Shown here in pieces: positions 10,640 through 23,796 of a DNA stretch of 64,000 bases (within the stretch, counting starts at the first letter, position 1; each line of letters starts with the position of its first letter). The stretch comes from Hydrangea macrophylla (Eukaryota; Streptophyta; Magnoliopsida; Cornales; Hydrangeaceae): contig CM066984.1 of the NCBI GenBank assembly GCA_033977485.1, positions 26,557,001 to 26,621,000 on the forward strand, in the 5' to 3' direction. Both the position numbers and the translations under genes were made by a program. Below the pieces are notes generated by a model. That model was not told the origin of the DNA and searched no databases. It worked only from the letters and a program-made list of their open reading frames with translations.

Positions 10640-11599
10640 AAGTGACAACAAATGAATCGACACGATTAATCGAGGAGCTTTCAGTTAAGGAATTTCCAGA
10701 ACCCACCACCATGGAATACCCAAAGTTAGAGACCGTAGGGTAACTTTCAAGGAAAAAGGTGCACCTGGGGTGGAACCCAGAAGCCTCAGTCGAGTTATCC
10801 TTGACCTTAGTTGTACCATCAGCGGGGACCATCACCTCAAGCATGCTTGTTACCCCACTGCCATGCGACGAGGGATGTTTTAAATGTGGGATGCTCAAAC
10901 ATACTGTAAGGAATTGCACCTCTCCCAAGACCCACCATCGAAATGATCAGCTCTGTCGCAATTCAACAAGCTGGTCCATTTGATCATGGATTGCCATGCA
11001 CCTCCCGGAGGATATTATGAGGCACTAGTCTGAGGACTTCGAGGACCCCATATCAAGTTCGGGTTAATGTCATCACTCTTGATGAAGCATGCTTTAATAC
11101 CGAGCCGTTAGATTTAGATCGGGTTTGTTTATTGTTGTTATGATTGTGTGCCAGTTAGATTTAGATCCCTAGGCACCTGAGCCGTCACTTGATGTTGTGT
11201 CACCATTGGGAGTGACTATTAAGTTGGATAATGTGTGCAAGGATTGTCCCTTCACTCTGGAATATAGGAATCATTCGGAAGACTTGGTAGTTCTATTAAT
11301 ATCAGAGTTTGACATTATTCTAGGAATGGATTGGCTTACCAATTATGGTTCCAGCTTGGATTGGCCTACCAGGACTATCGTGTTTTACAATTCTGGGGTG
11401 TCCTACTATCAGATTTCAGTGTCAGTCGACGAGCGACATGCACTTTACAAGTTCTGTAGCTGCAGTTGGGAATTTGAGTATGGAACCTACTATAGACCAG
11501 ATTCCTACCATACAATATTTTGCAGATGTCTTCCAAGATATCTCAGAACTTCCACTGAAGAGGGAGATATACTTTTGTATAGAATTAGTACCTGGAATG
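10640..11599 (+). pseudogene. Decayed Ty3/gypsy gag-protease-RT start fragment
   Basis: 10870-10930 encodes CFKCGMLKHTVRNC, a CCHC zinc knuckle of Gag nucleocapsid. 11197-11420 encodes SPLGVTIKLD followed by EFDIILGMDWL, the C-terminal half of a chromovirus retropepsin; the active-site half is not recognisable. 11500-11595 encodes PTIQYFADVFQDISELP and a LVPG-like end, the N-terminus of RT. The fragment is cut exactly where element C begins. Frameshifts separate the parts. A chromovirus is the best guess. Confidence 0.8.
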
Positions 11600-14084
11600 T
11601 GTAGACACCCAATTTTGACCACACTGATAGGATTTAAGGTGAACAATGTCTTGGAGGATTCGATGATGAAAAGTACCCTGTGGAAGGTACTGGATTCCAC
11701 ACAATCGAAAGATCGAACTTCAGAAAGTGACTTCAAGCTCAGAAAAGCCCTTTTCCATGAATAAATCCCGGTTTTGTCAAAAAAAAACATCTCTCAAAAT
11801 TCATATTTACTCAGGATTATATCAACACGAAGTGTTCTAAATACAGTATTCTAGATATCCAGAGATTCGATTTTAAAAAAAAGTTCGAAATCGACGCGCA
11901 TTGAAAGTAAATTTGGAAAGAAGTCGTTCAATTTCAAAAAGACGACAAAAGTTTTGGAGGACTTCTGGACGTCAATTGGACTTCAATTTTCATTTCAAAA
12001 GCTCCTAGAATATTTTTTACACTAAAATTCAACTCAATAACTTTCCAACGGTACATAAACGGACGATTTCGGACACCAAAAAGCATTTTTTTGCAAATTT
12101 GGAAAAGTAATGATCGTAATATTTGAAACAGGGCATGAGGGCAACCAGGGGAGCAAGAATAGTAAGTGGCAGGTCCCACAAAGGAGGTGGCTGGTCCCAC
12201 CTAAGCTGCCACCTCACATGTTATCCTTCCATCGAGCTTTTTGAGTTCCAGACCCTTCCAGAAGCTTCCCACAGCGTGAAAATTTCCTAGAAACTGCATT
12301 TAGGCACTGAAAAGGCCATTTTAACCCTTTTTTTACCACTAAAATCTCTACTTTAACCCTGAAACTTAAGAGTTAAGTTTTTAAACTCTTTATTTAGATT
12401 CATATGAGATCATCTTTGACGCACTAGGAAGTATACACAAGTACATACAAGTGAATATACATACTTACAAGATATAAGAATATACTTAGAATTCAAGAAA
12501 GATTTATAGAGAAACAAATTGAATTATGAACGAAATTTCCATAAAACTAATGTCAAGATAATTAGATTAGAGATTTGGACATCAATTGCCTCCCTAAAAC
12601 TTCCATTGATTAGTGCATGAAGAAGTTGAAGAACACTTGAAGAAGACGATCCTTCAAATCAACTTTGATTGCATAATTGATAATCCTCCAAGTGGTAGAC
12701 ATCATATTTCATCTCTAATTCCTACTTTTGTATATAGATCTATAAGACTTGGAACTAGTTTAGTTTTTATTTTTATTTTTTAGAACTATCATCTTATTCC
12801 TCTATTGTTCTTCACACACTCACATAGGTAGATCCAAGAGTCTTTTGAATTTTTTTAATAATTCCTAATTAGAGATTGATTTTCACCTTGATTTTTAATT
12901 TTGATTTCATTCTTCAATCATAGTTTAGATCCATGCATACATGATTATATATATGTATCTACTTTGAATTCTATGATGGTTTGGAAGTATGATCTATGAG
13001 AAGGATGATTCATATCTCTTGATTATTTCTATTATCTAGAATTCCTATTGAAATTCATCTCCAATAGGATATTTGTAAGTCCCTTTGATCCATGATATAA
13101 AGTTCTTCATAGAACTTGATGGCTAAATTGATTAAGAATCATGATAATTAAGTTGATCTATGAGTTTGATGTCTCTAATAAACTTCAACCACCACCTAAT
13201 ATGTTTTTTTCACACTTTAAAATGAATTAGATAAAATTCAGCAAAACATATTGGTTTTGTCCATAAGATTTGGTCCATCAAAACTCATAGTTTAATGGAT
13301 TTCAAATTTTTTGGATAAACTTTGATGAATTAGCTTTCATTCGATCCATTTTGAGAGTCACTAGGATTTATATGCTATTTTTAGAAATTGTTGAGAAATT
13401 GGTTGACAGATTTGAACATAGTCTCTTTGAGCTTGAATTTCAGAAAATCTATGATAGTTATCGATGATCCGCTTTTTGGGGATGACTCCTAACTCATGTA
13501 TCTATATGCCAATGTAAAATTGTGAGCATGCGATCGAGTCAAGATAATTTTCCAAGTGTTTGAAGTTGATATAACTCTTCTGGAATTTTCAAAGTTTAAT
13601 TACAATCATGATTATGTATACAAAATGGTCATACCATGATCACTCAACAACAATTGATGAACAACAGTTGGTTTAGAAATCATCTAGGATAAATGATTGA
13701 GAGATTAAAAGCATAGATTAACTTTATTAACATGATTCATGAATATCTATTATGTTTTTCATTCCTTTGTCAAATGATACCAAACTTCAAGAATAACAGA
13801 GTCTGATTAAAACAACATTTTAAGACCTTAAGTTTATACATGTCTATGGGATTATTTGTTTCATAAACTACAACAAAATAGCTTTCTTTGGACACCAAAT
13901 AGAGCTTCACATGATTTTTGTAGTATTAATCATGATATTTAAAACAACAGTGGACAGTCTTTATCCACTATTACCAAAACTCTTATTTCTCAAACTTCAA
14001 AAATGGTAATGAGGTCCTACTTTTAGGAGAAGTTCTTTAAGACATGTATTTAACTTTTGGTAAATGGGTTTTTCATTCCCACTA
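11600..14084 (+). repeat. 5' LTR of element C (about 2.48 kb)
   Basis: Starts TGTAGACACCCAATTTTGAC, directly interrupting the gypsy RT fragment, and ends just before the PBS at 14087. Homologous to 30846-31199 plus 38118-39390; 5' sequences about 12960-13890 are missing in the 3' copy. It shares the TGTAGACACC start and a TTTCCAACGG motif (12041) with the LTR family of array G. Confidence 0.85.
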
Positions 14085-14086
14085 TC

Positions 14087-14104
14087 TGGCGACTCTGTTG
14101 GGGA
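14087..14104 (+). other. Primer-binding site of element C
   Basis: TGGCGACTCTGTTGGGGA, 17 of 18 identical to the PBS of array G. Ogre-type elements are reported to use tRNA-Arg; I did not check the tRNA match. Confidence 0.75.
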
Positions 14105-15561
14105 TTTGAACATGAAACCGATGGTTTATTGTTCTTCGAGGGTTTGACTTGAGTTAATTAATATCCTTGTTATTAATTTGATAATTGTGTTATTTTTGCC
14201 TGCATTTGCATTGGCATTATTCTCTCACCTTGACTCCTTGAGACCATTGCCTTGTGGTTGGGAGGGCCCCCTTTCCTTTATTTGTCAAGAGACTTTGGTA
14301 GCATGTAGTCACTGTTAGTCTTATACTGCGAGCGGTATACAGAGCCCTTGGCTTGCTAATGTACCCTTCATGAAACCAAAACCTGGCCTTTGCATATAGT
14401 TTCTGTAGAACCCTTCAATTAGGATCTTGATTATCATATTTGATTAGGACAATGTGATGAATTATTTATGTTTGCCCGTAAGGGATTATGTGGATGATGA
14501 GGATGTGTATGCGAAGGCTTCATCAAACCTTGTATGGTAAATTCCTCTAGAGTAGTATGGTCTTTTATCAAAACATCCAATCATTATTCGAGGACAATTT
14601 TTGAAAATTTTGAAAACACAAGCATTTCTTTGAAAAACCCAAGTCTTTTGAAAATTCTGGGAATATCCCTTTTGAAAATTTTCTTTGAAATTCACTTTCG
14701 CAAAATCCTTCCAAAATTCTCCCTAGATTTTAGAAAATTTCAAAATTCCCACTTTGATGATTCAATTTGAAATTCTCTAGAATTCTCCCTAGATTTTAGA
14801 GAATTTCCAAAATTCTCCTCTCGGATTTTAGAAGATTTCAAAATTTCATACTTTGGTTTCCAAAAGAATCATGATAATTCAATTTCAGATTTTCCTCTTA
14901 GATATTAGAATTTCAAATTTCATACATCGATTTTAAAGAATCATGATTTCGCACCACAAGCATTGATGGTTCAAAAGTGCTTTTTTAAAATTATAAATCT
15001 CCCCCTCTCTTTCAAAATTATCATGAAAAGTTCAATTTTGTAAACCTGAGCCATCAAGAATTTCAAAGCTAAAAATCCTTGGATAATGATTATTAATAGG
15101 GTGATTAGCATACTCAAGGAATCTTATGTGTGTATGTGCTGATATGCTAGATGAAGGAGCATTGCATTTAGATTAAATTGCATCTCATATGCATTGCATA
15201 CACTACACGAGTATTGCATATACGACTCACGAGTTCGACGCCTCTAATATAATTTTTGAAAAGAAAAGATTTGTTTTCCTCAGAATTTTGAAAAGATTTC
15301 TTTGGTTTTAGAAATTGTTTTTGAAAAGGAAATGATTTTCCGTCTTTGATTTTCCATCCTTTTAAAATTCTTTGAAAATTCTTTTGCAAGAAAGATACCT
15401 GATTATTTGAAAATCCCTAATAGACTAGGAAAAAAAAGATAGGACCAAAAAGTTGTACTCCTTCCTGGGTCAGAGCTCCGAACAGTCGTTTGATCAGATC
15501 AGGGTTTGAAGAAGGAACAACCGAGTCAACTAGGGTTAAGGGTATGACGTGCGAAGCTAAT
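14105..15561 (+). other. Leader region of element C
   Basis: Non-coding stretch between PBS and gag. From 14590 to 15400 it is built of degenerate short repeats such as 'tttgaaaatt' and 'ccctagattttagaaaattt', analogous in position to the repeat-bearing leader of array G. Short ORFs here are not credible. Confidence 0.65.
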
Positions 15562-16736
15562 ATGGAAGCAGAGAATAGAATCAGCAACAACGTGCCACTA
15601 TGATGAGAATGATTGCACAACTGAATAATCTGCCACCACCATCGCCTCCAGTGCATCACGAGAAAGAAGACTTTGGGGAGACAGTTCAACAGAAGGTTTA
15701 TCTAGATCAGGAAACTAAGGACAAGTTGGCTAAGATTGAAAAGCTAGAGAGTGTGATCAGGAAAAGCAAAGGGGGGGATGAGTATTTGTTCGACTTTGAG
15801 GGGCTGTGTGTTTGAAAGCAAAACTACCAAAAAAGTTTAAGATGCCATATATTGAATTCTTCAATGGAACCGAGAATCCGAAGAGACATCTGAGGCTTTA
15901 TGTAGGAACTTTGCCGCCCATGGGCATTGCGCCTGACTTCTTCGCTCTGTTGTTTCCAAGAGTTTTGATTGGTGCATCACTATCATGGTACTTAACACTA
16001 GAACCAGCCATAACTAGAGATTGGGAGGCATTAGCCAAAGCTTTCATGGCTCAATATTTGTACAACCAGTCGTTTGAAGTAACTATAAGAGATCTAGAGA
16101 CAACTAGACAAGAGTACAGGGAATCCTTCGCACGTTTCCTTACTTGTTGGAGGGAAAAAGCTGCCCAGATGACTAGTAGGCCGACAAAAAAGGATCAAGT
16201 CTGAATGATCATTAGAAATCTACAACCCGAGTACTTGGAGAGGTAGAGTTTTAGTCCATTGTGAGCTTTTAACAACTTTATGATGTGGGGACTGTAATAG
16301 AGGATGCCATAAGGGATGGAAAGATGAAGAAAGAGAGCATGAGCAATTGGTACAAGAAGACGAAAAGGCAAGTCTATCATCAGCCTGCTGACATCAACAC
16401 ATTATCTCCTCAGCCTTTTCAGAAAGAGCGTCGAAACACGGCTAATGCAAGAGGAAATCAAAAATAGAAGCAGTCAAAAGAGAAAGGAGAATTTTTCGAT
16501 TTGGGAATGTCACTAAGCACCGTACTTGGGAGAATGCTACAAAAAGGGTATTTGTAGAAATTGGAACCCAAAACAGAGCCAAATCTGCTTCCACAGTGTT
16601 TCAAAACTGAATTCTATTGTGACTTTCATCAAGGTCATGGACATAGCACAAATAGATACTAGAGGCTTCGCCATGAGATTGAAGATTTGATTAAAAAAGG
16701 GGTCATCTCTACGGACACGCAGAATCGCTCATCCAC
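15562..16736 (+). pseudogene. Tat-type gag of element C, broken
   Basis: Homologous in order to the intact 408-aa Gag of array G: KIEKLESVIRKSKGGDEY, then KLPKKFKMP, NGTENPKRHLRLYV, LSWYLTLEP and TIRDLETTRQEY, the core of the Retrotrans_gag domain. A likely original start is the ATG at 15562, with an early indel before 15600. A -1 frameshift near 15810 and stops at 16202 and 16246 follow. The terminal zinc-finger-like CDFHQGHGHSTNR at about 16620 has its last Cys replaced by Tyr and a stop right after. It is cut by the solo LTR at 16737. Confidence 0.87.
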
Positions 16737-19700
16737 TCTTTTTTGGTTTTTGGTTTTGAGATTGTTTTTGAAAAACGAAAGGAAAAGGTCTGTTGAAAAC
16801 AGATACAGAGTCACCACTTGGTCTTTAAGGAACCAAGAAATCTAATTTTGACTCACCCAATTATATGAAGGGCACCGGCCTTTCATAACCAAAGAACTTG
16901 GCACGGGGTTTTGGTACGAGAGAGGAAGGAGCCTTTGTCGCGATTAAAACACCATCAACTCGCCCCGTCTTTCGACGGGCTTCAATTAGCATCCGAATAA
17001 TCATCTTATACTATATTTGGTTTGACAGTTAATATTTATGATAGGTATATTACATCACATTATAAACTTGGAATGGAAGATCTAAAGATAAAATATCATT
17101 CATAAGATCTAAGCCAAGTATCACACAATGCAAAGTGAAAGATCACACGAACAAACTTAGGAAAAATGATCTAATCACATATCAAGTAATTTAGTTTCCC
17201 TAATCTAAAAGGGACATGAATTGTTCTTGAAACAATAAATAAAGAAATCAAAATATGCTTAGCAAGCTATTATAATGCATGTTAATTTTTGAGAAAAGAA
17301 GACCTCTCAATCCCCGGGATGGATGAGAAAGGAAGATTAGATCGAGGGGGAAGCATGAACATGTGATTAAATTCATTCCTTATAATCTTCTTAGATTAGG
17401 AGTCACAAAAGCCCCAAATCTTTGCATGGATGCAATGTATCTATCTAGATTATGCGAAGGTTGCAGTGTGTTTTGTGTTCAGGGATTCTTAGAATGAATT
17501 AGAAGTCTAAAATGTGTATGAATGATTGAATGAAATCATTATGGGATATGTAAAAATATGGTATGGACCACTTCCTAAGACATGAACAAATTTGGAGTAT
17601 ATGTAAGCATCAAATCAAAATATGGAAGTAAAAGCATGCTTGCTGTGAATAGTGGACAGAACAGTAGCATGATCTTTTGGAAATTGAAAATAGGGGTTAG
17701 GAATGTTTTCAATGCATGATGTTTTATGGGGATCTTCCTTATTGTTTCTAGAACACAATCCAAAAAGATAATATTTAATAACTATCACAGTTTGAGAGAA
17801 ATCATATAAACAATAGAGGTTATTCAGAAACATAGTCCGTACTGTCGACTGAAATGTTAAAAAATCTTAGAAAATGAAAACAAAAGATCTAGAGGCTCAA
17901 ATTATAAAGAAAGTTCTCTAAGACATTTAAGTTAAAGGGAAAAATGATTTGGGACCATTCTTTTTGGAAAAGTTTTCTGTTAAACAAGTTGAAAGTCAAC
18001 CTAGCTACTGTGACAGCAGAGGCAGAATATTTGGAAGGAATGTTTGGACAAAAATGGACCCCTTTCAAGTGTTTCCAAGTCAAGCAAAAAATTTTGGGTG
18101 TTGTATAATGAGTTAGGAAGACTTTCCAAGTGGTCTTGCATTCATATATTGAGTATTGAACTCCAAATAAATCTTTGAAGTTAAATGATTCACTGTTTTG
18201 AAGGTTTTGAGAAAACAAGGTTTATTTCTTGAAATCAAAATGAGAGGTTTATGAGGGGGGGGGGGGGGGGGTTTTGAAAACATATTTTCAATACTTAATG
18301 AAGATTATAACAACTTAAAATGTCAACATTTGACTCACATCAAGAACCTCCAAGATTATTGGACATCATTGTTTCCATTTTAAAGACAACTTCAAGAATA
18401 CATAGGAATGTATTGAAGTTGAAATCATCATCTATCAAACATGTTTTTGAGGTCAAGAGCTACTATCCATAAGGATTCACTCACCTCAGACTTCATGTCA
18501 TCATCTAGATGATGGTAGACTAGGAAGTAAATAGAGAAAACAAAAAGAAATGAGGTAAGAGAAGATGTACAAATATAAAAAACAAATGGATAGCAATCAA
18601 TAGATGATATTCATGATGTATTGGACTTGTAGTTTGGTGTTTCACTCATATGTGGTGACATTGGACTTAGAAGTAGCTTCCTTTCTCTTAAATGCTCACT
18701 AAAATGGTGGTTGGGTGTATTGAATATGATGTAAATGAAAGTAATGAAGTAAAAACAAAGTTTAGAACTCACTTTTTTGTTTGGAAATCAAAGAAGGAAG
18801 CTTCTTTTCTCTCTACTCTAACCTTATCTCTACAACTTTCTCTCTAAAACTTTTCAAAGTTTGCATTTGACACCCCCAAAATGAGAAGTCAAGGGGGGTT
18901 TATATAGGCCAATTTGGGGTGATTTTGGGGTTTTAGAAGTACTCCCTTTGGTCCCAAACATCTGTGAACATAGAACTATGTCATTTTGATTTTCAATTAA
19001 TCAAAATGAACCCCCAAAAGAAATTACAAAAACATACCATTCTGAGGGAGAGTGCCACGGCGGCAGTGGGCCAGTAATGCGGCGGCACTGCTTTCATTCG
19101 TCCAGATGATCCTTTTTAGGCCCCCAGAGGTTCCGGTATCCGCGAAAAGTCCCTCTTTCGTCCAAAATTCACAGAAAATGCATACAAACTCCAAATTGAG
19201 TTTGTGATATACCGTTGGAAAGGTAATGGAGTCTAATTTACATAAAAAAATAGTTCGGAGATAGGTCACTTTAAAAAGTTTTGCGGTATTCACGATAAAA
19301 GTCGATTTGATCACCTTTTTCACCTTTGGAAATTCATAATAAATTCGTTTGAAATCCAAAAATTATGTACGATATACCGTCAAAAAGCTATTAACCACTA
19401 GTATCCATGAAAAATGTTTGAAAAATGATACGGTACTCCGATTTCAAATTGGTCAACCCTGGGATTACCGGGAAGTTCTAGAAACCTCTGGGAGCTCCCA
19501 GGAGCTGACGTTTTCGTTCGATTTTCTTTTAAAGCTCATTTTATTATTTCCCACATGATCTAGAATGATTTTGGAACTTTTTGGCGAATTTGGACGATTT
19601 CGATCAAACTTTTTTCAAACTTGGTCAAACCTTCATCAAACCGATCACTTGGACTTTGTGGGAACTTCTGGGACTTCCGGGGGTCTCTGGGAGCCAACGA

Positions 19701-19937
19701 TTTTATCCAGTCTTGCTTTAGAACTCATTTTATTATTTTTCTAATGACGTAGCACATTTCCAGAACATTTGGTCGGAATCCGGGAGCGTTCGGGCTTTCA
19801 GGGGTATTTTGGTCATTTTTAGCATTTTGAGAGATAGAACTAACTTCTAGGAGTCCTTTTTGAGTCTTTTTGACCATTGTGAACCACCAAGCTATGGATC
19901 TCCTAAATCTGATAGCCGACAAAATGGGGTGTCTACA
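16737..19937 (-). mobile_element. Solo LTR of the G family, antisense inside element C
   Basis: Reverse-complement homologue of 41871-45143: the TGTAGACACC start is at 19937 and the GNRA-type hairpin homologue at 16974-16989. The last 30 or so bases of the LTR end are diverged or missing. Gag coding stops at about 16735 and resumes at 19938, and no internal region is present, so this is a solo LTR left by LTR-LTR recombination. The flanks atccac (16731-16736) and atctac (19938-19943) look like a slightly mutated target duplication. A 17-G run lies at 18255-18271. Spurious ORFs cover it. Confidence 0.85.
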
Positions 19938-21250
19938 ATCTACCCTTCTTCCTCTTAGCAAATGTTCAGAAGAATCCTCTCCCTATTCATAAGGGGAACC
20001 GGCCAAACATCAACTTTACAAAAGAAGGGTCTCAGATTGTTAACCCGATGGTCTACTTCATATCCTTGGATCAGCCAGCTGCAGATGTTCAGCTCCCAAA
20101 AAATGCTGCAATTTGTATCTTGAGAAATGTGGAAGAAGAAGAATAGGTTGAAGAAGCACTAGCTTTTGAAGAGGAGATAGCCAACGGAAATCTCACAATC
20201 AAATGGTGGGATCCTTATACGATCATTGATGACTCGATCTGGTATGAAGAAGAAAATTCCATAGAAGCAATCCCCGAGAAAGAAAGCATTAAGTCGATAG
20301 AAGAATTGATGGAGCCTGTCAAAAGCCTTGAATTCAAAAAGAATGATCTCACTGCAATGATGGGAGAAGAAGATTGGTGGTATGATGATGAGGATGATTC
20401 CGTTAATAATGCCATAATTCTCGATGATTCTGTTTGGAAAGTCACTGCTGGCACTGAAGAGTTAGCCAAAGAACTTCAGCCTATCTGGATCACTAATGAA
20501 GCCAACCACTTGACTCGCTTTGGATGCCATTTCAAACCTCATGAGTTAGAAAATCACACAAAAGAAATATGGAAAGAGAAAGAAGTAGTCAATGCAAAAG
20601 ATGCTGATAAGGGAGCTGTGAGCGTAGAAGAAGATGAAATCCTAAAGTAGTTGAAGAAAACACAAGCCTGGATCTTAGTATGGGGATTATTTATAACCTC
20701 TCACAAATATAGGCATGCTATGCTCGACACGCTCAATCGATTGGATGTTTCTGTCAACACCACTCCCGAAGATCTAGCGAACATGATATCTTCAAAACCT
20801 CGTAAGCCTGTAATCACATTCACAAATGAAGATTTACCGCCAGAAGGGGCATATCACAGCAGGGGTCTATACATCACCATACACTGCATGGGGAATAGAG
20901 TACCAGTTTACTTGGTAGACAATGGATCAACTTTGAATGTATGTTTTCTCCAAACAGCTCTCAGAATAGGACTATCTGTTTCAGAACTCTTGCCATCAAC
21001 ACAGACTGTGAGGGCCTATGATAATACTAAAAGGCTTATCGTGGGAATGATCAAGCTAAGAATTGAAGTTGGGCCATTGAACAAAGAACCTGAACCCTAA
21101 GTGATTGATATTCTAGCTAGCTTCAATCTACTATTGGGACACCCATGGTTACATGTAAATAATGCAGTCGCCTCCACCCTCCACCAGAAAGTTAAGTTCA
21201 TATAGAAAGTGGATGTGGTGACCATTTTTGGGGAAAACTGGATCAAGGAA
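19938..21250 (+). pseudogene. gag-pol linker and aspartic protease of element C
   Basis: Largely one frame with scattered stops (20144, 20648, 21098). 20200-20640 is an acidic Trp/Asp/Glu-rich linker. At about 20870-20945 lies CMGNRVPVYLVDNGSTLNVC with the retropepsin active site D-N-G, then STQTVRAYDNTKR and FNLLLGHPWLHVNNAVAST, and HQKVKF. This order is typical of Tat protease, which would mature Gag-Pol. The active site is intact, but stops would prevent a full product. Confidence 0.87.
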
Positions 21251-22419
21251 GAAGGGACAAGACATGGCCCCGTGCTAGAAGTCGAAACACCATTTGAAGA
21301 AAATGAAGTTCGACTTTGTGGGAATGATAGATAAAGGAAAGAAACTGCAAAAGAAATCCATTTGGGATCGACTCATCTTTGACAAAGAGAAGAGTTTTCC
21401 TGATGCATCTATCTGGGGCGAAGAAGTCACTCCGTTCAAGAAAAAGAAAGCCATTCATCACCAGACATGGGTGTATAAAGATGTTTGAGAAAGGAAACCC
21501 AGTTGTCGAAGATCTATAAGAAGAAGTGGGATAGCATTGGATCCCTGCAGTCATGCCATTGTACTTTAACCAGTATGCAAATCTTAATGTAGCTCACATG
21601 GTACAAAAGATAAATCATTTTCTTGGAATGGGACTGGGTCATCGTCAATAAGGAATAACTGAACCACCTGACTTTCATGAGCAAAAAGATAAATCTGGGC
21701 TCGGGTATCGATTGACTTAAGAAGATAAGAAGAAGATGATAAAAGGAAAAAGGCCCGATGGTTGTTTCTGGGCCAAGTATCCTGAATGGATACTTTATGA
21801 GAGAAGGCAATGACTTTCCCTTCTATGGTTTTCCTGAACCATGGTATGATCCAGGTACTAAAAGTATCAAGCCTGGATTTGTGATTTTCTTCAAACATGA
21901 GTTCTCCGACTATGAGGATCCATTCTTGTGTGTTTCGCCTACCAATAAAGAAACAAAGGATTAGGCTGATCTAATGATGAGTAATGATATGAATATGCTA
22001 ATGGGCGAAGAACTGAACATGCTGATGAATACCGAAGAAGCACCGAATAATGTGAAAGAAATCATGCGGATACAAGGAGCTCTGAACAATTGGGTGATAG
22101 AATCAGGAGTCAACAAATCCTCTCCCCCACTCCCTTGGAAGTCTGTAAAGGCCAATATAAGCCATGATGTTGAGTCTGCTTTCGCTTTCGATGTACCCAA
22201 AAATGTTAATGAAATGAACGAAGATTTTGCTTACTCTTCTGTGTCTGATGATCTTCACTTTGAAATTTATGAGGATTTGCAAAGATTAATTGAAAATGAA
22301 ATGATTCTATATATACGATTATTAAATAAACTTTGCTAATAAACTTGGGTAATGAAGATAAGCCACAAAATGTTCATATTGGCACCACACTTACTTCACA
22401 AGAAAGCAATGAACTAATC
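21251..22419 (+). pseudogene. Protease-RT linker of element C
   Basis: Low conservation, several frames. The 21590-21720 segment contains FLGMGLGHRQ and GLGYRLT, a glycine-rich stretch similar to the linker of other Tat elements and loosely G-patch-like. 21970-22330 is acidic with Met/Asn. No enzymatic domain; both strands give short shadow ORFs. Confidence 0.6.
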
Positions 22420-23260
22420 AATTTATTAAAAGAATTTAAAGACATTTTCACTTTGTTTTCGAAAGACCTGCCAAGCATTGATCCATAGATTGTCCAATAC
22501 CATATCCCTCACTTTCCTAATTCAAAACTTGTTAAGCAGAAATTAAGTCGCATGTGACCCGAATGGACTTTGAAAATTAAAGAAGAAGTTGAGAAGTAGT
22601 TGAAAACTGGATTCCTGATGGTAACCTAATACCCTGAATGGATATCCAATATAGTTCCTGTGCCGAATAAAGATGGAAGAATCCGAGTATGCGTTGACTT
22701 CAAGGATTTGAACAAAGCCAGTCCCAATGATGATTTCCCACTCCCACATATACGTGTCTTGGTAGATAATACGGCGGGGCATGAGCTATTATCATTCATG
22801 GATGGTTTCTCAGGGTACAATCAAATTATAATGGCACCTGAAGACAGAGAACAGACAACATTCACAACTCACTTGGGGACATACTGCTACCGAGTGAGTC
22901 ATTTGGGTTAAAGAATGCTAAAGCAACCAATCGGAGAGCTGCTACTACTTCGTTACATGATATGCTACATAATGATGTAGAAGTTTATATGGAGGACATG
23001 ATTGTCAAGTCCAAAAAAAGGAATGGGAATTTAGTAGCCCTCACCAAGTTCTTCGAAAGATTGAGAAAATACAGGATGAGATTAAATCCACAGAAGTGTA
23101 CTTTTGGAGTAACCACTGGAAAACTGCTAGGATTTTTCATTACACAGAGGGGAATTAAAGTTGACCCTACAAAGATCAAGGCTATTATCCATATTCCTCC
23201 TTCGATGAATGAAAAATAAATAAGATAATTTCTGGGACGAATCCAATTCATCAGTCGCTT
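22420..23260 (+). pseudogene. Reverse transcriptase of element C
   Basis: Would copy element RNA into cDNA. Seen in order: LLKEFKDIF, PVPNKDGRIRVCVDFKDLNK, DDFPLPHI, LLSFMDGFSGYNQI (first catalytic Asp present), TTFTTHLGTYCYRV, a frameshift at about 22910 in the FGLKNA region, then EVYMEDMIVKSKK at about 22980, LRLNPQKCTFGV-like and GKLLGFFITQRGI. The catalytic YVDD box reads YMED, so the first of its two aspartates is Glu. Several stops precede and follow. Inactive. Confidence 0.9.
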
Positions 23261-23560
23261 TTTGGGATGATCAGTGTCAAGAAGCTTTTAACAAGATCAA
23301 GACTTATCTATTGAACCCGCCAGTTCTTTCACCCCCAAAGTCAGGAAAGCCTTAACTATTGTACTTATTCGTGTCAGAAAATGCTATGGGATGCATGTTA
23401 GCATAAGAAGGAGGTGAAGGGCACGCAGAAAAAGCCATTTACTACTTGAGCAAAAGAATGACTGGGTACGAGCTAAAGTGTTCTCCATTAGAAAAGACAT
23501 GTTGCGCTTTGGTTTAGGTCACTCGTCGTCTAAGGCATTATATGTTTGTATTCCCTGTTG
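23261..23560 (+). pseudogene. First RNase H of element C
   Basis: Reads EAFNKIKTYLLNPPVL, an interrupted VSENAMGCMLA, EKAIYYLSKRMTGYELKCSP, LEKTCCAL and RRLRHYMF, the retroviral-type RNase H that follows RT. Stops lie near 23353, 23404 and 23515. About 15-20 residues expected between ISRF and the EAF segment are missing at about 23262, probably a small deletion. Confidence 0.82.
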
Positions 23561-23796
23561 TTTTCATCTCCTGAATGGATCCTCGAAAATACCTCTTTGA
23601 AAAACCAGAATTGACCGGTAGAATTTCCCGATGGACCTTGATGCTATCTGAGTTTGACTTGACATATGCTACGAGTAAATCTATTAAAAGAAGGGCTGTT
23701 CCAGAGCATTTGGCAGAACATCCAATAAGTCCAAAAAACAAAGAAGAATTCATGTTCCCTGATGAAGGATTGATGGAATTGAGAGAAGATGTATGA

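Noticed and set aside
14087..14104. tRNA-like sequences at PBS sites
   Set aside because: They are complements of tRNA 3' ends used as primer sites, not tRNA genes; no cloverleaf around them.
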